Shown: positions 32,898-43,470, numbered from the stretch's first letter. The stretch is DNA of 64,000 bases from Heloderma charlesbogerti (GCA_026122225.1 JANEZZ010000982.1:57501-121500), one strand, 5' to 3'. Notes: a model not told the origin generated them from the sequence alone. Numbers and translations: made by a program.

Positions 32898-33783
32898 TAG
32901 GGATGGCACGAGCGTTGGGGCTCAAAGCCTGGCAAGAAGTTGCTGGTTCGGCCCCCCCGGACACCAGCTCACAGACCTGAGCTCTTGCCCAACTTGCAGT
33001 GTGCTGAGTCGGGCAAGAGCTCGGGCGCCCGCTCCCTCAGCAAGGAGAGGGGAAGAAGGCAGCACCTCTCCTCCTTCCCCCATCCTTGCTACAGCAGCAG
33101 TGGCATGGGAGAGGCTAGTCGTTTCCCATAAGTTTTCCTGGCCTTGTGGAAAACGACCAGCTTGTCCCTTGCTGCCGCTGATGTAGCAGGTGGGGACAGA
33201 GGGAATAAGGAGGCACCTATCCTCTTTTCCCCCGCAGCTGGAGGCCAGGGCCCAGGCCTTTTTTTCCCTGAGCCAGCCCTTGACAGGAAGAGGGGTGACA
33301 GCAGCACCCCAGCGCTCTTGCCCTGGTCTCCTCTAGAGAAGGCCAGGGCAAGAGGCCGGGGGGCTGGTCGCTGAGGCCCTCCTTCCCCACATTGGCCCTA
33401 GACAGCCAGTGTGAACAAGAGGAGTGATGGCAGGGCGAGAGAGGATTCTCTCGCCCTGGCCTCCTCTAGAGAAGGTTGGGGCAAGAGGCTGGCTGCCCAG
33501 GCCCTTTTTCCCGCACTGGGCACTGGCCCTTGACAGCCAGTGTGAGGAAGAGGGGCGACAGCGGCACCCCAGTGCTTTTGCCCTGGCCTCCATTAGAGAA
33601 GGCCAGAGCGAGAGGCTGGGGTCTGGCCGCTGTCGCCCTCCTTCCCTGCACCAGCCCTTGACAGCTGGCGCAAGGAAGAGGGGTGGCTTGCGCAGCTCGC
33701 AGGCAGGTGGGGCTGTGCAAGCTGCGGGGGGCTGCTTGTCGAGCTTCTCCCACCCCAAACAGAGATGGGCTTGTCCATCCCTA
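32898..33783. mobile_element. GC-rich hAT-type element with perfect TSD
   Basis: TAGGGATGGCACGAGCG and CATCCCTA lie between identical 8-mers CCTATTGG (32890-32897 and 33784-33791). Inside are imperfect repeats of a CCTGGCCTCC and CTTGACAGCCAG module at roughly 33230-33700 (AGAGAAGGCCAGGGCAAGAG recurs three times), so the core has tandem expansion. A related left end occurs at 50413 (GGTTGGGGCTCAAAG). No coding function; both-strand frames are shadows. Confidence 0.92.
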
Positions 33784-33816
33784 CCTATTGGTCTCATTGT
33801 GCCATCTGATCATGGC

Positions 33817-34387
33817 TAGGGATGTTAGAGAAATCCGCCGTGGATTGAAATGAGGCCAGATTCTTTGGAATCCAGCCTCCGGAATGTGCAGCGGGATGGC
33901 CCCATGTACCTCTGCTCCAGGAGGATTCCCCGCAGTACAGCTCTGGGCTGCTTGCTTAACCGGAGCCATTCTCCTCCACACTGATTGCCATTAAAAAAAA
34001 AAAAGGCGATCGTCAGGATGTAGACTTATACGCAAAATAGAGCTGTGAATCTTGCATATAGGTCTATGTGTCCATAGACGTATGTGTCCATAGACTTATA
34101 CGCAAGATTTAGATGTATGTGTCCATAGACTTAAACACAAGATTCTTTCATCTATTTTGTGTATAAGTCTATGGGCACATCCTGCTGATCGCCATTTTTT
34201 TAAGCAACGTGGTGATCGGCACGGAGGTGAATGGGTCAGGTAAGCGGCCCTCAAGCCAGGCAGCTCCGCGGAATCCTCGTGGAGTGGATCCACTCCAGAG
34301 GATTCCGGGGGGGGGGGAGGAACAGATCACCTCCCCCCCGGGTAGATTCCCCACCAGAATGAACGGTGAGGAATCCATACATCCCTA
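33817..34387. mobile_element. hAT-type element, GACTTATACGCAA core
   Basis: Starts TAGGGATGTTAGAGAAATCC and ends CATCCCTA. The flanks ATCATGGC and ACCATGGC match at 7 of 8 if one extra A follows the right end. The core at 34020-34175 repeats a CATAGACTTATACGCAA-type palindrome, also found at 13075-13210. Mirror arms with GCGATCG and CCATTTTTTTAA enclose it. A donor-like CAGGTAAGC lies at 34237-34245. Confidence 0.83.
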
Positions 34388-34539
34388 AACCATGGCTGGA
34401 TTACAAACCTCCAGTACCTCCCACTAGCTGCTGATACTGCTGGCATTAAAGTACAATGGAGGGTAGGACAGAAGCTTCTTCTGGAAAACTACAATGGTGC
34501 TAAAGAGGATAAGTTAGAGAATAAAGTGCGTCCAGCAGC

Positions 34540-34895
34540 ACCAGGCAGGCCGCTTAACAAGATCAGCCTCGGATGGCCTTCTCTCTGTCCCATCAGCCAG
34601 AACAGCTAGACTGGTGGGGACGAGGGAGAGGGCCTTCTATGTGGTGGCCCCTACTCTGTGGAACTCCCTCCCTAGGGAACTCCGCCATGCCCCCTCTTTA
34701 ATGAGCTTCCGTCGTGCATTAAAAACGTGGTTGTTCAGGCAGGCATTTGGGGTGGGTTAGGGTATTTTAGAAAATGTTTTTACTGTAGAATTTTATTGTT
34801 TTAAACTGTTTTATTGTACTCTGTACATCGCCCAGAGTGGCTGGGTGACCAGCCAGATGAGCGATTAATAAATTTAATAATTAATAAATAAATAA
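34540..34895 (+). mobile_element. L2 LINE 3' end
   Basis: CAAGATCAGCCTCGGATGGC, AGAGGGCCTTCTATGTGGTG and TGTGGAACTCCCTCCCTAGG translate to the RAFYVVAPTLWNSLPRE-type L2 C-terminus. An untranslated region and an (AATA)n-like tail follow near 34870-34895. Confidence 0.75.
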
Positions 34896-35136
34896 AAATA
34901 GAGTGTCAGTGCCTTCCAGGGGATTCATCGGACATTCTGGTTTGAATTCTATAGGACCAAATGTGTGAATTCAGGAGCAGGTGACATACCTGACTTATTT
35001 ACTACCTCCATCTGAGGCCAGAAGAGAGCCTCCAGCTTAGCCATGCTTGTTACACATGCGTGCTTCATCACTTGATTACCTTACATTTGATGGTGAATTT
35101 GTGGAATGCCTCCATTGGAAAGTATTGTGTTTCAGT

Positions 35137-35603
35137 TAGGGATGGCGGAAAATTCCACCATGGACTCCAATGAGTCTGTGGCAGAACGGACCACTCACCT
35201 CCGCCTCCCCGCGGAATCCGTCTGGGTCGGACCCCTCTTGACGTTGATCCTGCGGAGCCGGCCGCCTCCTCCGCATCACTGGCAAAAGTTGATACGGCCA
35301 GCAGCCATTGCCATGCCATATCTCTGGCTGCAATTGGGCTAATCTACCAGCTTTATGGCCGCAAATGGTGCCCACTACACCATTTGCGTCCGGAGACTTA
35401 CTCATACAGAGATATGGCATGGCAGTGGCTGCTGGCCACCCGTATCGATGAGATTCGCCAGCGATGCAGAGCTGGTGACTGGCTCCACAGGATTGACATG
35501 GAGCGGACCCAGCCTGGACAGATTCTAGGGGGAGGGACAAATCGCCTCCCCCCGCAGGTGGATTCCCCTGTGGAATGACAGGTAGGGAATCGACCCATCC
35601 CTA
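35137..35603. mobile_element. hAT-type element with perfect TSD
   Basis: TAGGGATGGCGGAAAATT and CATCCCTA lie between identical 8-mers GTTTCAGT (35129-35136 and 35604-35611). The core is a palindrome with GCCATGCCATATCTCTG and its complement CAGAGATATGGCATGGCAG around a GCAAATGG...CCATTTGC centre, about 35369. No 36-bp GTGATAGGCTACG unit is present, so the same ends carry another core. Confidence 0.93.
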
Positions 35604-35611
35604 GTTTCAGT

Positions 35612-36021
35612 GAACGGTGGGTTCCATAAACATTCTGTTTGGAGTAACTAACCCACGATGGCTGAATCACACACATTTTATCACTGGTATGACAGCTAAG
35701 GAGTGATGCAATATGCATGAAGGAACAGGCCCAGAGCTCTTTGGTATCAATTGACTTCTGCCAGCCAATTGTACCATTTCAGGCCATGCATTCAGATGAT
35801 GATATGTGATATAGCCTGGGTTGCAGGGTTCTGCTATGGTCCAGTCTTTAGCAGGGATCAGGTTAGGTTCCTCACGGAAGGAAGTCAGGAAGGGATCAGC
35901 ACCATGGAAAGCTTCAAGTTGTGCTGGGGCTGGAAGCCAGACAGAGTTGTCTGTATGTTGCTCCAACAAGGACTTAATCAAGCTTGATCCTTAAGTAAGT
36001 AGTTGTCTACAGTTATGTTGC
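35612..36021. other. no recognised feature
   Basis: Short unassigned unique-looking DNA between two hAT-type elements. Confidence 0.3.
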
Positions 36022-36029
36022 CTCTACAT

Positions 36030-36274
36030 CAGGAGTGCAGAACTTCAGGCCCAGGGATGAAATCCAGCTGTCCTGGAATTTGAGGCCAGCCCTGTGGAGT
36101 TCCCTATATGGCCACACCCTCTTTCCCTGGCCCCACCTCATTTAACCACTGATTATTGGGTGGGTCTATGGGTTTTTTGTAGTTATTTTTTCCCATTCCA
36201 AAAGGTTGAATTCCCTCTCCTAAGGCTTAGTTACTAGCAGTAAGAGTGTTACTCTAAAATATGCTGGTATATTT

Positions 36275-36314
<40 letters not shown>

Positions 36315-36420
36315 CCCCACCCCCTTTGCTTCCAACCTCACCCACCCCTGGAATGTGCCCCCCCCAGATCTTCCATGAAATGGAATTCGGACCTCAGGTT
36401 GGAAGAGTTCTGCATCCCTG
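36030..36420 (+). mobile_element. second hAT-type subfamily, perfect TSD
   Basis: CAGGAGTGCAGAACTTCAGG and GAAGAGTTCTGCATCCCTG form terminal inverted repeats flanked by identical 8-mers CTCTACAT (36022-36029 and 36421-36428). The body has TGGCCCCACC and CCATTCCAAAAGGTTGAATT. A long GT array at 36279-36313 lies inside. Fragments of this family are at 6736-6895 and 28035-28205. Confidence 0.9.
36279..36313 (+). repeat. (GT)n microsatellite
   Basis: Perfect GT array of about 17 units within the hAT-type element 36030-36420. Confidence 0.97.
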
Positions 36421-36428
36421 CTCTACAT

Positions 36429-36820
36429 TGACTGAGGCTTTGTCTCTTGAAGGGGGCTGGCCTGTTTTAGCAGCCTCAAGGTGTGACAGTGTGAGAGTGA
36501 TTGTGCCATGCAAGTCTCCTCATGGCCAAAGTCCATGAGCAAATCCTCTTCTTGAGCTCTTAACACTGGAACCCCCTCAGAGCACCAGGGTTCGAGACCC
36601 TGTGAGGATGAGGGTTCAGTGTCCTGGTCCATGATACCAATTGTTCCACAGCGCAATGTGTATCCCTTCCTCTTCCTCACTGTCTTCTTGACTTGCTGGT
36701 TTATCAGAGTGTTCCCTTGGCCTTCCTCCCTATTCTAGATCCTTGTTTTTAAAGACCTGATCATTGAACAGCGCTACTTCTGTTTACTGTACCCTATAAT
36801 TCAGTACAGGTCATGCTGTA
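36429..36820. other. no recognised feature
   Basis: No repeat or gene signature seen. Confidence 0.3.
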
Positions 36821-36962
36821 CAGCAAGGGTGGGCAGCTTGGGGTCCTCCAGATGTTTTGGCCTACAACTCCCATCATCCCTCAGCATTGCCTTTGCTGGC
36901 TAGGGCTGATAGGAGTTGCAGGCCAAACGATCTATAGGGCCACAGGTTGCCAACCCATGCTG
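36821..36962. repeat. palindromic MITE-like repeat
   Basis: CAGCAAGGGTGGGCAGC and GGTTGCCAACCCATGCTG form inverted ends around CCTACAACTCCCATCATCCC and TGATAGGAGTTGCAGGCC arms. This palindromic module is shared with 57770-57885 and in part 23303 and 53185. The flanking 8-mers do not match. Confidence 0.55.
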
Positions 36963-36981
36963 TTATTTTGTAAAGAGATTA

Positions 36982-37150
36982 AGGAACATAGGAAACTGCC
37001 TTGCATTGAGTCAGAACATGAGTTCATTTTGCCCAGTATCATTGACTGGCAGGGGCTTTTCCTGCACTAACTGCGGATGCTGGGGATCAAACCTGGGACC
37101 TTCTGCATGCAAAGGATGTGCTTCTACCACTGAGCTATGGCCCCTCCCCA
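36982..37150 (-). repeat. tRNA-derived SINE
   Basis: Read on the minus strand: CATAGCTCAGTGGTAGAAGC (A box), CTTTGCATGCAGAAGGTCCC, AGGTTTGATCCCC (B box), CTGCCAGTCAATGATACTG, and a tail with AAGGCAGTTTCCTATGTTCC. This is the same SINE as 53840-54041 (plus) and 56820-57470 (minus, interrupted). It is not a functional tRNA gene because the acceptor stem is not closed and a long SINE body follows. Confidence 0.78.
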
Positions 37151-37317
37151 ACAAAGATATGGGAGCAGGTGTGAGTAGATATAAGGGTGTGTGGCTGCTC
37201 TTCCTGAAACAGAGAACTCAACTAGATAGTCCTATTCTTTTCTAAAAGAGGGACTCTCGTCATATTCCAATTTGGGTGGAAGTAAGTTCTTCTTTGGGCC
37301 AAACACATAGTTTGCAT

Positions 37318-37620
37318 AAGAACATAAGAAGAGCCATGCTGGGTCAGACCAAAGGCCTATCTTGAACAGCATCCTGTTTTCACAGAGGTCAAACAGATGC
37401 CCATAGAAAGCCCACAAGGAAGAGATGAGTGCAATAGCACCCCTCACTCATGCTCCTGAGGAACTGGTATTCAGAGGCCTCTTTGGAGTCCGTGGCAGAA
37501 TTCTCCGCCATCCCTAATGGCCAGTGATAGCCTTATCCGCCATGAATTTGTCTAAGCCTCTTTTGAAGCCAACCAATTGGTGGCCATCACACTACCTCTT
37601 GTGATAGGAAATTCTGTAGT
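37318..37620 (-). mobile_element. LINE 3' UTR (CR1/L2 type), minus strand
   Basis: AGAGCCATGCTGGGTCAGAC, ACAGCATCCTGTTTTCACAG, CAATAGCACCCCTCACTCAT and GAATTTGTCTAAGCCTCTTT are the reverse of the module at 10295-10600. A 42-bp hAT terminus (37476-37517) interrupts it. Confidence 0.6.
37476..37517. mobile_element. solo terminus of a hAT-type element
   Basis: TTTGGAGTCCGTGGCAGAAT followed by TCTCCGCCATCCCTA is the right terminus of the 26741/35137-type element (compare the reverse of TAGGGATGGCGGAAAATTCC). Only one end is present, inside a LINE 3' module, suggesting internal deletion of an inserted element. Confidence 0.55.
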
Positions 37621-37635
37621 ATAACTCTGCACTGC

Positions 37636-37790
37636 AGAAGATCCCATGAGAAGTCCTTGACATCTCTAATCAAAAGGACTTCATCAATGGGAATGTCCTC
37701 TTCCTGCAACATTGGACATACTTCTGCCAGTCTGTGCTGGGGTAGATGGACCAATGGTCTGACTCGGTATGAGGCAATGTCATGTTTTGG
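37636..37790 (+). repeat. tRNA-SINE tail fragment
   Basis: CCAGTCTGTGCTGGGGTAGA, TGGACCAATGGTCTGACTCG and GTATGAGGCA match the 3' body of the tRNA SINE family. The promoter half is not clear. Confidence 0.42.
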
Positions 37791-38090
37791 TCCCACTCTT
37801 GTCATTTTCAAATGGATCCTAAAAACCATTTAAAACAAAAAACAAAAAAACCTCCATCAAGATCTTCATTGTTTAATCTGATACAATTTTATGGATTTGT
37901 TTTCAGAATTATTGTATCATAATGCATTAATCCCATTATTTTTATTATTTTGTAGGATTCCTTGTGAGGGCATGGCCCTAATATGTAAGATAAAAGTAGC
38001 TTAATAATAAATGTTTTCATGTATTTTCTTCTATCTGCTTTGCCCTTTCCTGAGTCAACCCTAAAAAGGGATCACACTTCTGAGCGCCCA
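37791..38090. other. no recognised feature
   Basis: AT-rich, no features recognised. Confidence 0.3.
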
Positions 38091-38098
38091 CCAAAAAG

Positions 38099-38541
38099 CA
38101 GGGATGCATGAATCAGCAGAATTTGAGCTTGCTGAAGTTCTCTAAATTCCATCTCAAAGCTTGTTCCAACTTGAACCCGTATCAGATTGCAAGCTTTGTT
38201 TTATTATTTTCCCATGAATATCCATGCGTATTTTCATGCATATTTTTCCAAATGTACAGTATGTGCCGGTTGTGCGCATCTTTGAAATGTACACATTCTT
38301 CTCTCATTGATTAACGTGTGCTTGTGCACATTCACCAAAAGTATAGATTTTTTCATGTACATTTTTCAAATGTATGCATGCTGTTGAATGCATTTCTTTT
38401 GGTCCATGAATCACATTGCAAGTTCAGAAATGTACGGACTTTGATCCCAGATTGTGTTCACATCCGTATTTGGTTTGGAAAGTGCAAACTGGGTAAATCC
38501 TAATCAAAAATGAACTGAAATTAATTTCTCATATATCCCTA
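38099..38541. mobile_element. hAT-type MITE, 9159 subfamily
   Basis: Starts CAGGGATGCATGAATCAG and ends ATATCCCTA; flanking 8-mers CCAAAAAG and CTAAAAAG match at 7 of 8. The 5' base is C while the 3' end complements to T, as in maize Ac. The interior parallels 9159-9588: TGAAGTTCTCTAAATTCC, TCATTGATTAA, TTTTTCAAATGTATGCATGC, AAACTGGGTAAATCCT. Confidence 0.86.
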
Positions 38542-38671
38542 CTAAAAAGTCAACAACAAATACATGGGTGGAATGAGTCTGAGGCACTTAGAAACCCAAA
38601 GATGGTTCTAAGCTGAGTTGGTAAGGCCTCACATGCACCAAACCACATCCACTTCACACATCACTCTCTTT

Positions 38672-39136
38672 TAGGGATTTCGGAGGAATCCAGTTGTGGG
38701 GTGGAGCTCAACGAGCTTCCATTGTCTCGGCCCCCAGGACTCAGGTCTGTCTTCCACCAGCTGGCCTGTCTCAGTCTGCAGCAAATCGGGCCAGCTGGTG
38801 GATTTGGGGGGTCCTTTTTTTTTTTACCATTATGGGTGGAAATAAACATTTGTGCACTTTGCAGCCACAATTTGTGTAATTTGTGCAAATTTTGGGTGCA
38901 ATTTGAATAATTCACACAACTTGCAGCTGCAATTTGTGCAAATTATACAAATTGTGGCTGTGATATGTGCAAATGTCTGTTTCCACAAATAATAATGTTA
39001 ATAATAATAATTTTAAAAGTCCCTGGAATTCAGGGAAAATGTGTGTCTTGGCTCGCAAATGCAAGCCAAGCCGGGTGTGCCACTGAAGTCTGGCAAGCCC
39101 AAAAAAGGCTGGATTTCCCAGCAACGGACATCCCTA
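38672..39136. mobile_element. hAT-type MITE, TTTGTGCAAA core
   Basis: Starts TAGGGATTTCGGAGGAATCC and ends ACATCCCTA. Flanking 8-mers CTCTCTTT and CCCTCTTT match at 7 of 8. The core at 38840-38985 is built of TTTGTGCAAATTTTGG, TTGCAGCTGCAATTTG and TGTGCAAATTATACAAATT words. It has an ATA repeat at 38988-39010. Related copies are at 11674-12052 and 19101-19612. Confidence 0.86.
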
Positions 39137-39144
39137 CCCTCTTT

Positions 39145-40751
39145 ACAGAATTATTTTACACTACACCATACCATGACCTGCACTTTTGTTGCTAGTTTCT
39201 AAATCATTTATAAAGGGCCTAAAGTTGTCTAAGCCCTGTACAGAGATTAAAAGATAAAACAGCCCTGCCGACAGACTCACACTCTAAATGGGGAAAACAA
39301 AAGGAATGGGGAAGGAAGAGGAAAAGAAGAAAACTGAGTTGCCAATTCTTGAAGTTACATAATCTCAACAGATGCTGCAAGACTTCAAGTGTGTATGTGT
39401 GTAGGGTGGGTGAGTGGGACTGAGATGCAAACTTCCCTGCTCAGAAAAAACTGGATGGGATGGGCTCATGTTGGATTGGGTACAGACCTATTCATGTTGT
39501 GACAAACTTAAAATAGGGTATATCATTTTATTTATTTATTTTGAAAATGGATACCCCACCACTTGATCACAAGATACTCAAGGAAACTTACAAGAATCAC
39601 CCCCCAGACCTATAAACACACAACCCAGCAATCCTTAATCCCATGGCCAATGGTCCAGCCTGTGCTTCCTTTGGTTCTTCAGTTCCAGGGCTCGGTGGTT
39701 GGAGCCAACTTGGTGGTTGGAGGCGAGTGTTATTTTGGCCAGTGTGAGTGGGAAAAGCAAAGCTCCCTTTAGCTGCTCGTTCTGTTGGTCCTGCTGTGTT
39801 GATCACAGGGACTAGTTCCCTGCAACAGTGATGCTCAGTTGTTTGGTCTGTAGAATCACTGCCTATACTTAAGGGTGTTGAAGACCCCAACATACCCAGT
39901 GGCTTCAGAGTCCTTTGGTTAAGCAAATAAGCCTACTGAACTGGACACACCTCTGAAGTGTGACCCAGAACTGGGACCAGATAAATGAAGAGTGGGTAGC
40001 CAAGAGACTTGCCAAACATCCCACATCTTTCTTGAACACCTGTGGGATTTGGGCACTTGTGTGGAGAGTGGATGCTGTACCCATTGCTATCCCTAGCTAA
40101 GTTCATATAAAAGAAATGCAGCTCACTTGAATGACCCAGTCACAACAACACTCTGATTTTTTTTGCAAACTCCACAAGTGACTTTGCTATGGCCATTTAC
40201 CAAAAGACAAAGGGCTGTGATCCAGATCCCTGCCTGAACATGAGTCAGTCTCTGACTGCCAGTACAGCAGATGGAGTTCGTTGAGCGCATGCTTCTCTTT
40301 CCTTTTCCATAGCTGGCAGGGGCTGCGTCCCAGGTTGCCTGCATAGGGATGCCTTGCTGGATCATGGCCACAGTTTAAAATTAGAAAACAGAAAGGAAGA
40401 AAAATCCTGACTGCTATTTTGATTAAAGTTCTGTTTCCATTCCATCTCCCTCTCAAAGGTGACATTGCACCATATATGGGTTTTAGTAATGACTGGTCAA
40501 AATGCATAGCTGCACCGAACCATGATTTGTGTTCCAGTCTCCATGATTGGAGTGTGCATGTTTGTTTGCTTCTATATGGCCCAACAGCCAAAGTTCTCTG
40601 GGTGGTTCACAAAAATGTTGATTTGACCAAGCAGTCCTCTCCGGACTGTACCATTTGACACTGTGGTTGGGGAGTCCCATGCTCCCCAGAAAAAGGACAC
40701 AATGTACATGGAAAGCTACCTAATTGTTGCAATCTAGCATTCTCCCTGAAG
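39145..40751. other. no gene; weak repeat remains
   Basis: Mostly unassigned. 39515-39605 (TTTATTTATTTTGAAAATGG, ACCCCACCACTTG) resembles the reversed L2-type 3' UTR words seen at 32175 and 60955. Frames on the two strands (39563-39926, 40187-40680) have no domain. Confidence 0.35.
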
Positions 40752-40759
40752 CTTTTTAT

Positions 40760-41140
40760 TAGGGCTGGGCATCGCTTCGGCCCAAGGCCTGACCCCAAGT
40801 TGAAATGGGACACTTCAGGCCATTTGGGGCCCCTTCTGAGGCAGAGGGGGCACAAAGCGACCCAAAGCGGGTTGGGGGCTCTCTGAAGCACTCAGTGCGC
40901 TTCAGAGCTTCAGCACCCTGGCCCATCCACGCCGGCGCCTCCAGCGCCTTGTCTGAGGCGACTCACAGGAGTCACCACTGCCACTGTCACCACCATTGCC
41001 GCCATTGCTGCCTGCTGCTGCGAGTTCCTGAGCCCTGGACATGCACCGGCTGTTCTTGGCAGGAGCCGCCATTTTAAAAAGTGGCACGAAAATGATGAAA
41101 TGGCTTCCAAGTCGGATTGGGGGGTCCCTGCACAGCCCTA
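40760..41140. mobile_element. hAT-type element with variant TIR and perfect TSD
   Basis: Starts TAGGGCTGGGCATCGC and ends GTGCACAGCCCTA-like sequence (TGCACAGCCCTA). Flanking 8-mers CTTTTTAT (40752-40759 and 41141-41148) are identical. The inverted repeat reads TAGGGCTG rather than TAGGGATG, so it is a distinct subfamily. The interior has GC-rich CACCACTGCCACTG-type repeats around 40970-41020. Confidence 0.9.
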
Positions 41141-41148
41141 CTTTTTAT

Positions 41149-41799
41149 CAGACTTGGGAACCAAGGGCCCCCCTAGGGGATGTTGAGCTATCCTTGACTA
41201 GAGTTGTGCCTCTCAAAATTCTCCACCCTGCTTATCGGGGAAGATGTTGGGGAGACCATTTCACCAAGTTTCTCCAGAGGGAGGAGAAATTCCATTACAG
41301 GTTCTCAGGTGGCGGTCGGGGTGGGGGTGCACCAGAAGCACTGAGAGCAGCACTGCTTATCTCTTTTTTTCCTAAGAGGGTTTGCTGTTGGCGGCCTGCC
41401 CACTACTTTTCCATCCTCCATGATGCCCAGGACTGGTGAGATGGCAGCCACCGCAGACATACACATGCATGGTGAAGAATATTCAGAGACATTTCGGCCA
41501 AGTGGATTTCTTTTTCTAAGAGGGCGAGAAGAAAATAAATACTGGACATTTTCTCAGAAAGGCAGGGGGAAGTCTCCTTAAAAAATTTGGCTCAGTGGTA
41601 TACATTGGCCATGCTGGTTGTGGAAGATGGGAGATGGAGTCCAACAACATCTGTTCTAGAGTATATACTTGGTTCATGCAGAGCCCTGGCCTGGCTGGAC
41701 CACTATTTTTTTACATCAAAGTTGGCCAGCATAGACAGACCCATCCAGCATAGCAGCATATCGAAAACCAATGCTCACTAAGCCCTTATCTGTAACTTG
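41149..41799. other. no recognised feature
   Basis: Unassigned sequence. Frame 41041-41439 begins within the neighbouring element and is not gene-like. Confidence 0.3.
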
Positions 41800-42720
41800 C
41801 TCTCTGTTTTCTTTATAATGAAGTTATCAAACGGTTTGTTACCACCACGTGGTCCTCTTTTTTTGTCGTTATTATTTTTGTCCCAGTGGGTCCAAGCTGT
41901 TTGTTCTCCCTAAGGCCAGAGGAGGGGGCTAGGTTGCCTTTCTTTATTTACTGCAGGGTGAAGGTCAGAAATAAAAAGCCCCCCCTTCTGTTCTTCTTCT
42001 GCTGCTTTCTTTTGTGACCTATCTTGCATTGTTTGCCCCCCCTCCCACCTCCTCCCTTGCGCTTTGAAGTGCCTCACTCCAGGTGTTCCTGTTCTGAATT
42101 ACACATGAAAGGAGCACATCCCCGGACTAATTAACTAGTAAACTGCACCCGCCTCCCTTGGGTTTAATTGATGCTGTTCTTTAAAAGTGGGGAGGAAACC
42201 AGTTCCTGATTCCTCCTGATTTGACACCATCGCGGCTGCCTCCTTCCATGTCGCAGGGGTGGGGGATGGAAACAATTTTGAACCAGTAGCCGGAGGGTCG
42301 TCCACCAGATAATGTTTCTTTGAGCCCCCCCCCACCCATTGTGCAATTAATAAAACAATTGTTCTTTATTAAAATAAGATATGGGAGGGGGAACAACCAC
42401 CACCTGCCTTTCCTTCCAACCGCATACTTAGGTCGCAAGGTTTCCTTTTCTTTCCTTCTTCCCGCACCCCAAACCCCATTTTATTTGATAGTTTTAGATT
42501 CTCCCTAGGGAGCTGAGCGGAGAGAGTGATCCGTTTCCTCGGAGCGGCAAGGCCCAGCGCCAGAGTGCTAATTACCTCACACAATTGTCCTGACCCAACA
42601 AAAGCATCTACGTAGCTGAGTGTGTTCCCTGGCGCTCCGTTCCTTTTCCTAGAGCAACACGTCCTGTGGTTGCAACGAGATGAAAGTTCTAGTTTGTTCC
42701 CTATTCTTTAGGCTGTTTTT
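41800..42720. other. low-repeat block, possible conserved non-coding DNA
   Basis: Nearly a kilobase with no transposon words. It contains CGGACTAATTAACTAGTAAA (about 42123), GGGTTTAATTGATGCTG, GCAATTAATAAAACAATTG and GTGCTAATTACCTCACACAA. The repeated TAATTA/TAATTG cores and tidy sequence suggest regulatory DNA. No long frame with coding character crosses it. Inference only. Confidence 0.38.
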
Positions 42721-43030
42721 AGATAAGGACGGCTGCATGGGATTTTGCCATGGGTGCTGCCTCCCTGAATTGCGGGGGGCAGGGGGAGAGGAAGGGAGAA
42801 ATGGACGAGATGCTTTGAGTTTTCTAAACTGAAAATGATACAAATGTGGATACGCTTATTTTATTATACATCCATTTTTTAAGTAAATACATACATACAT
42901 AGGAGGTGGAAGTAAGTTCATTCTTCTTTCTTTTCTAAAAGGTTTCCAGAGAAAGATCAGGTCCCAATGGGGCTATTGATGTGCATGGGATTTATTGTGC
43001 AAAAGTGCCATGGCTGTTACATTTCCAAAA

Positions 43031-43160
43031 CCTGGGGTAGTATCATGGTCCTGTGTAGAGTAGGGTGATGGAAATGAATGAGAGTTAGTCACAACTAACT
43101 TAGGCTCCATTCATTGCAGTCAATCTCTACTCTACACAGGACTAACATTGGATACTAGCC
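43031..43160. repeat. short foldback repeat
   Basis: The arms contain TCCTGTGTAGAGTAG and its complement CTACTCTACACAGGA, with outer GGTAGTATC and GATACTAGCC segments and inner GAATGAGAGTTAGT and ACTAACTTAGGCTCCATTC. It forms a hairpin with arms of about 60 bp. MITE-like; family not assigned. Confidence 0.65.
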
Positions 43161-43462
43161 AGGAGACACACACCCAGAGCCATAGCACAACCTGCTACGG
43201 TCAAGGGCAGCTTGGGTGTTTTTTGTAGCAATGGGGAGATTTGGGGACTGTGGAAGGTCAGTGTCAGCAGCTATTCGGGCTAGAGTTAGAAACCCACATT
43301 TCTGCATGCTGCTCCCTCTTATGCTTGGGACAGGCCTGGTGCCAGCAGGCAAACGGGAAGCCCGCTGCTGCTGCTGCTGTGCTACAGGAATGCCACCACA
43401 GTTGATGCAGCTTGCCCTCATGACAGTGGCGCCCAGGGGACCTCTGGGATTGCACGGCGCAT
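43161..43462. other. no recognised feature
   Basis: Mirror frames on the two strands, containing a GCTGCT run near 43362-43379. No domain recognised. Confidence 0.3.
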
Positions 43463-43470
43463 GTGTATTG

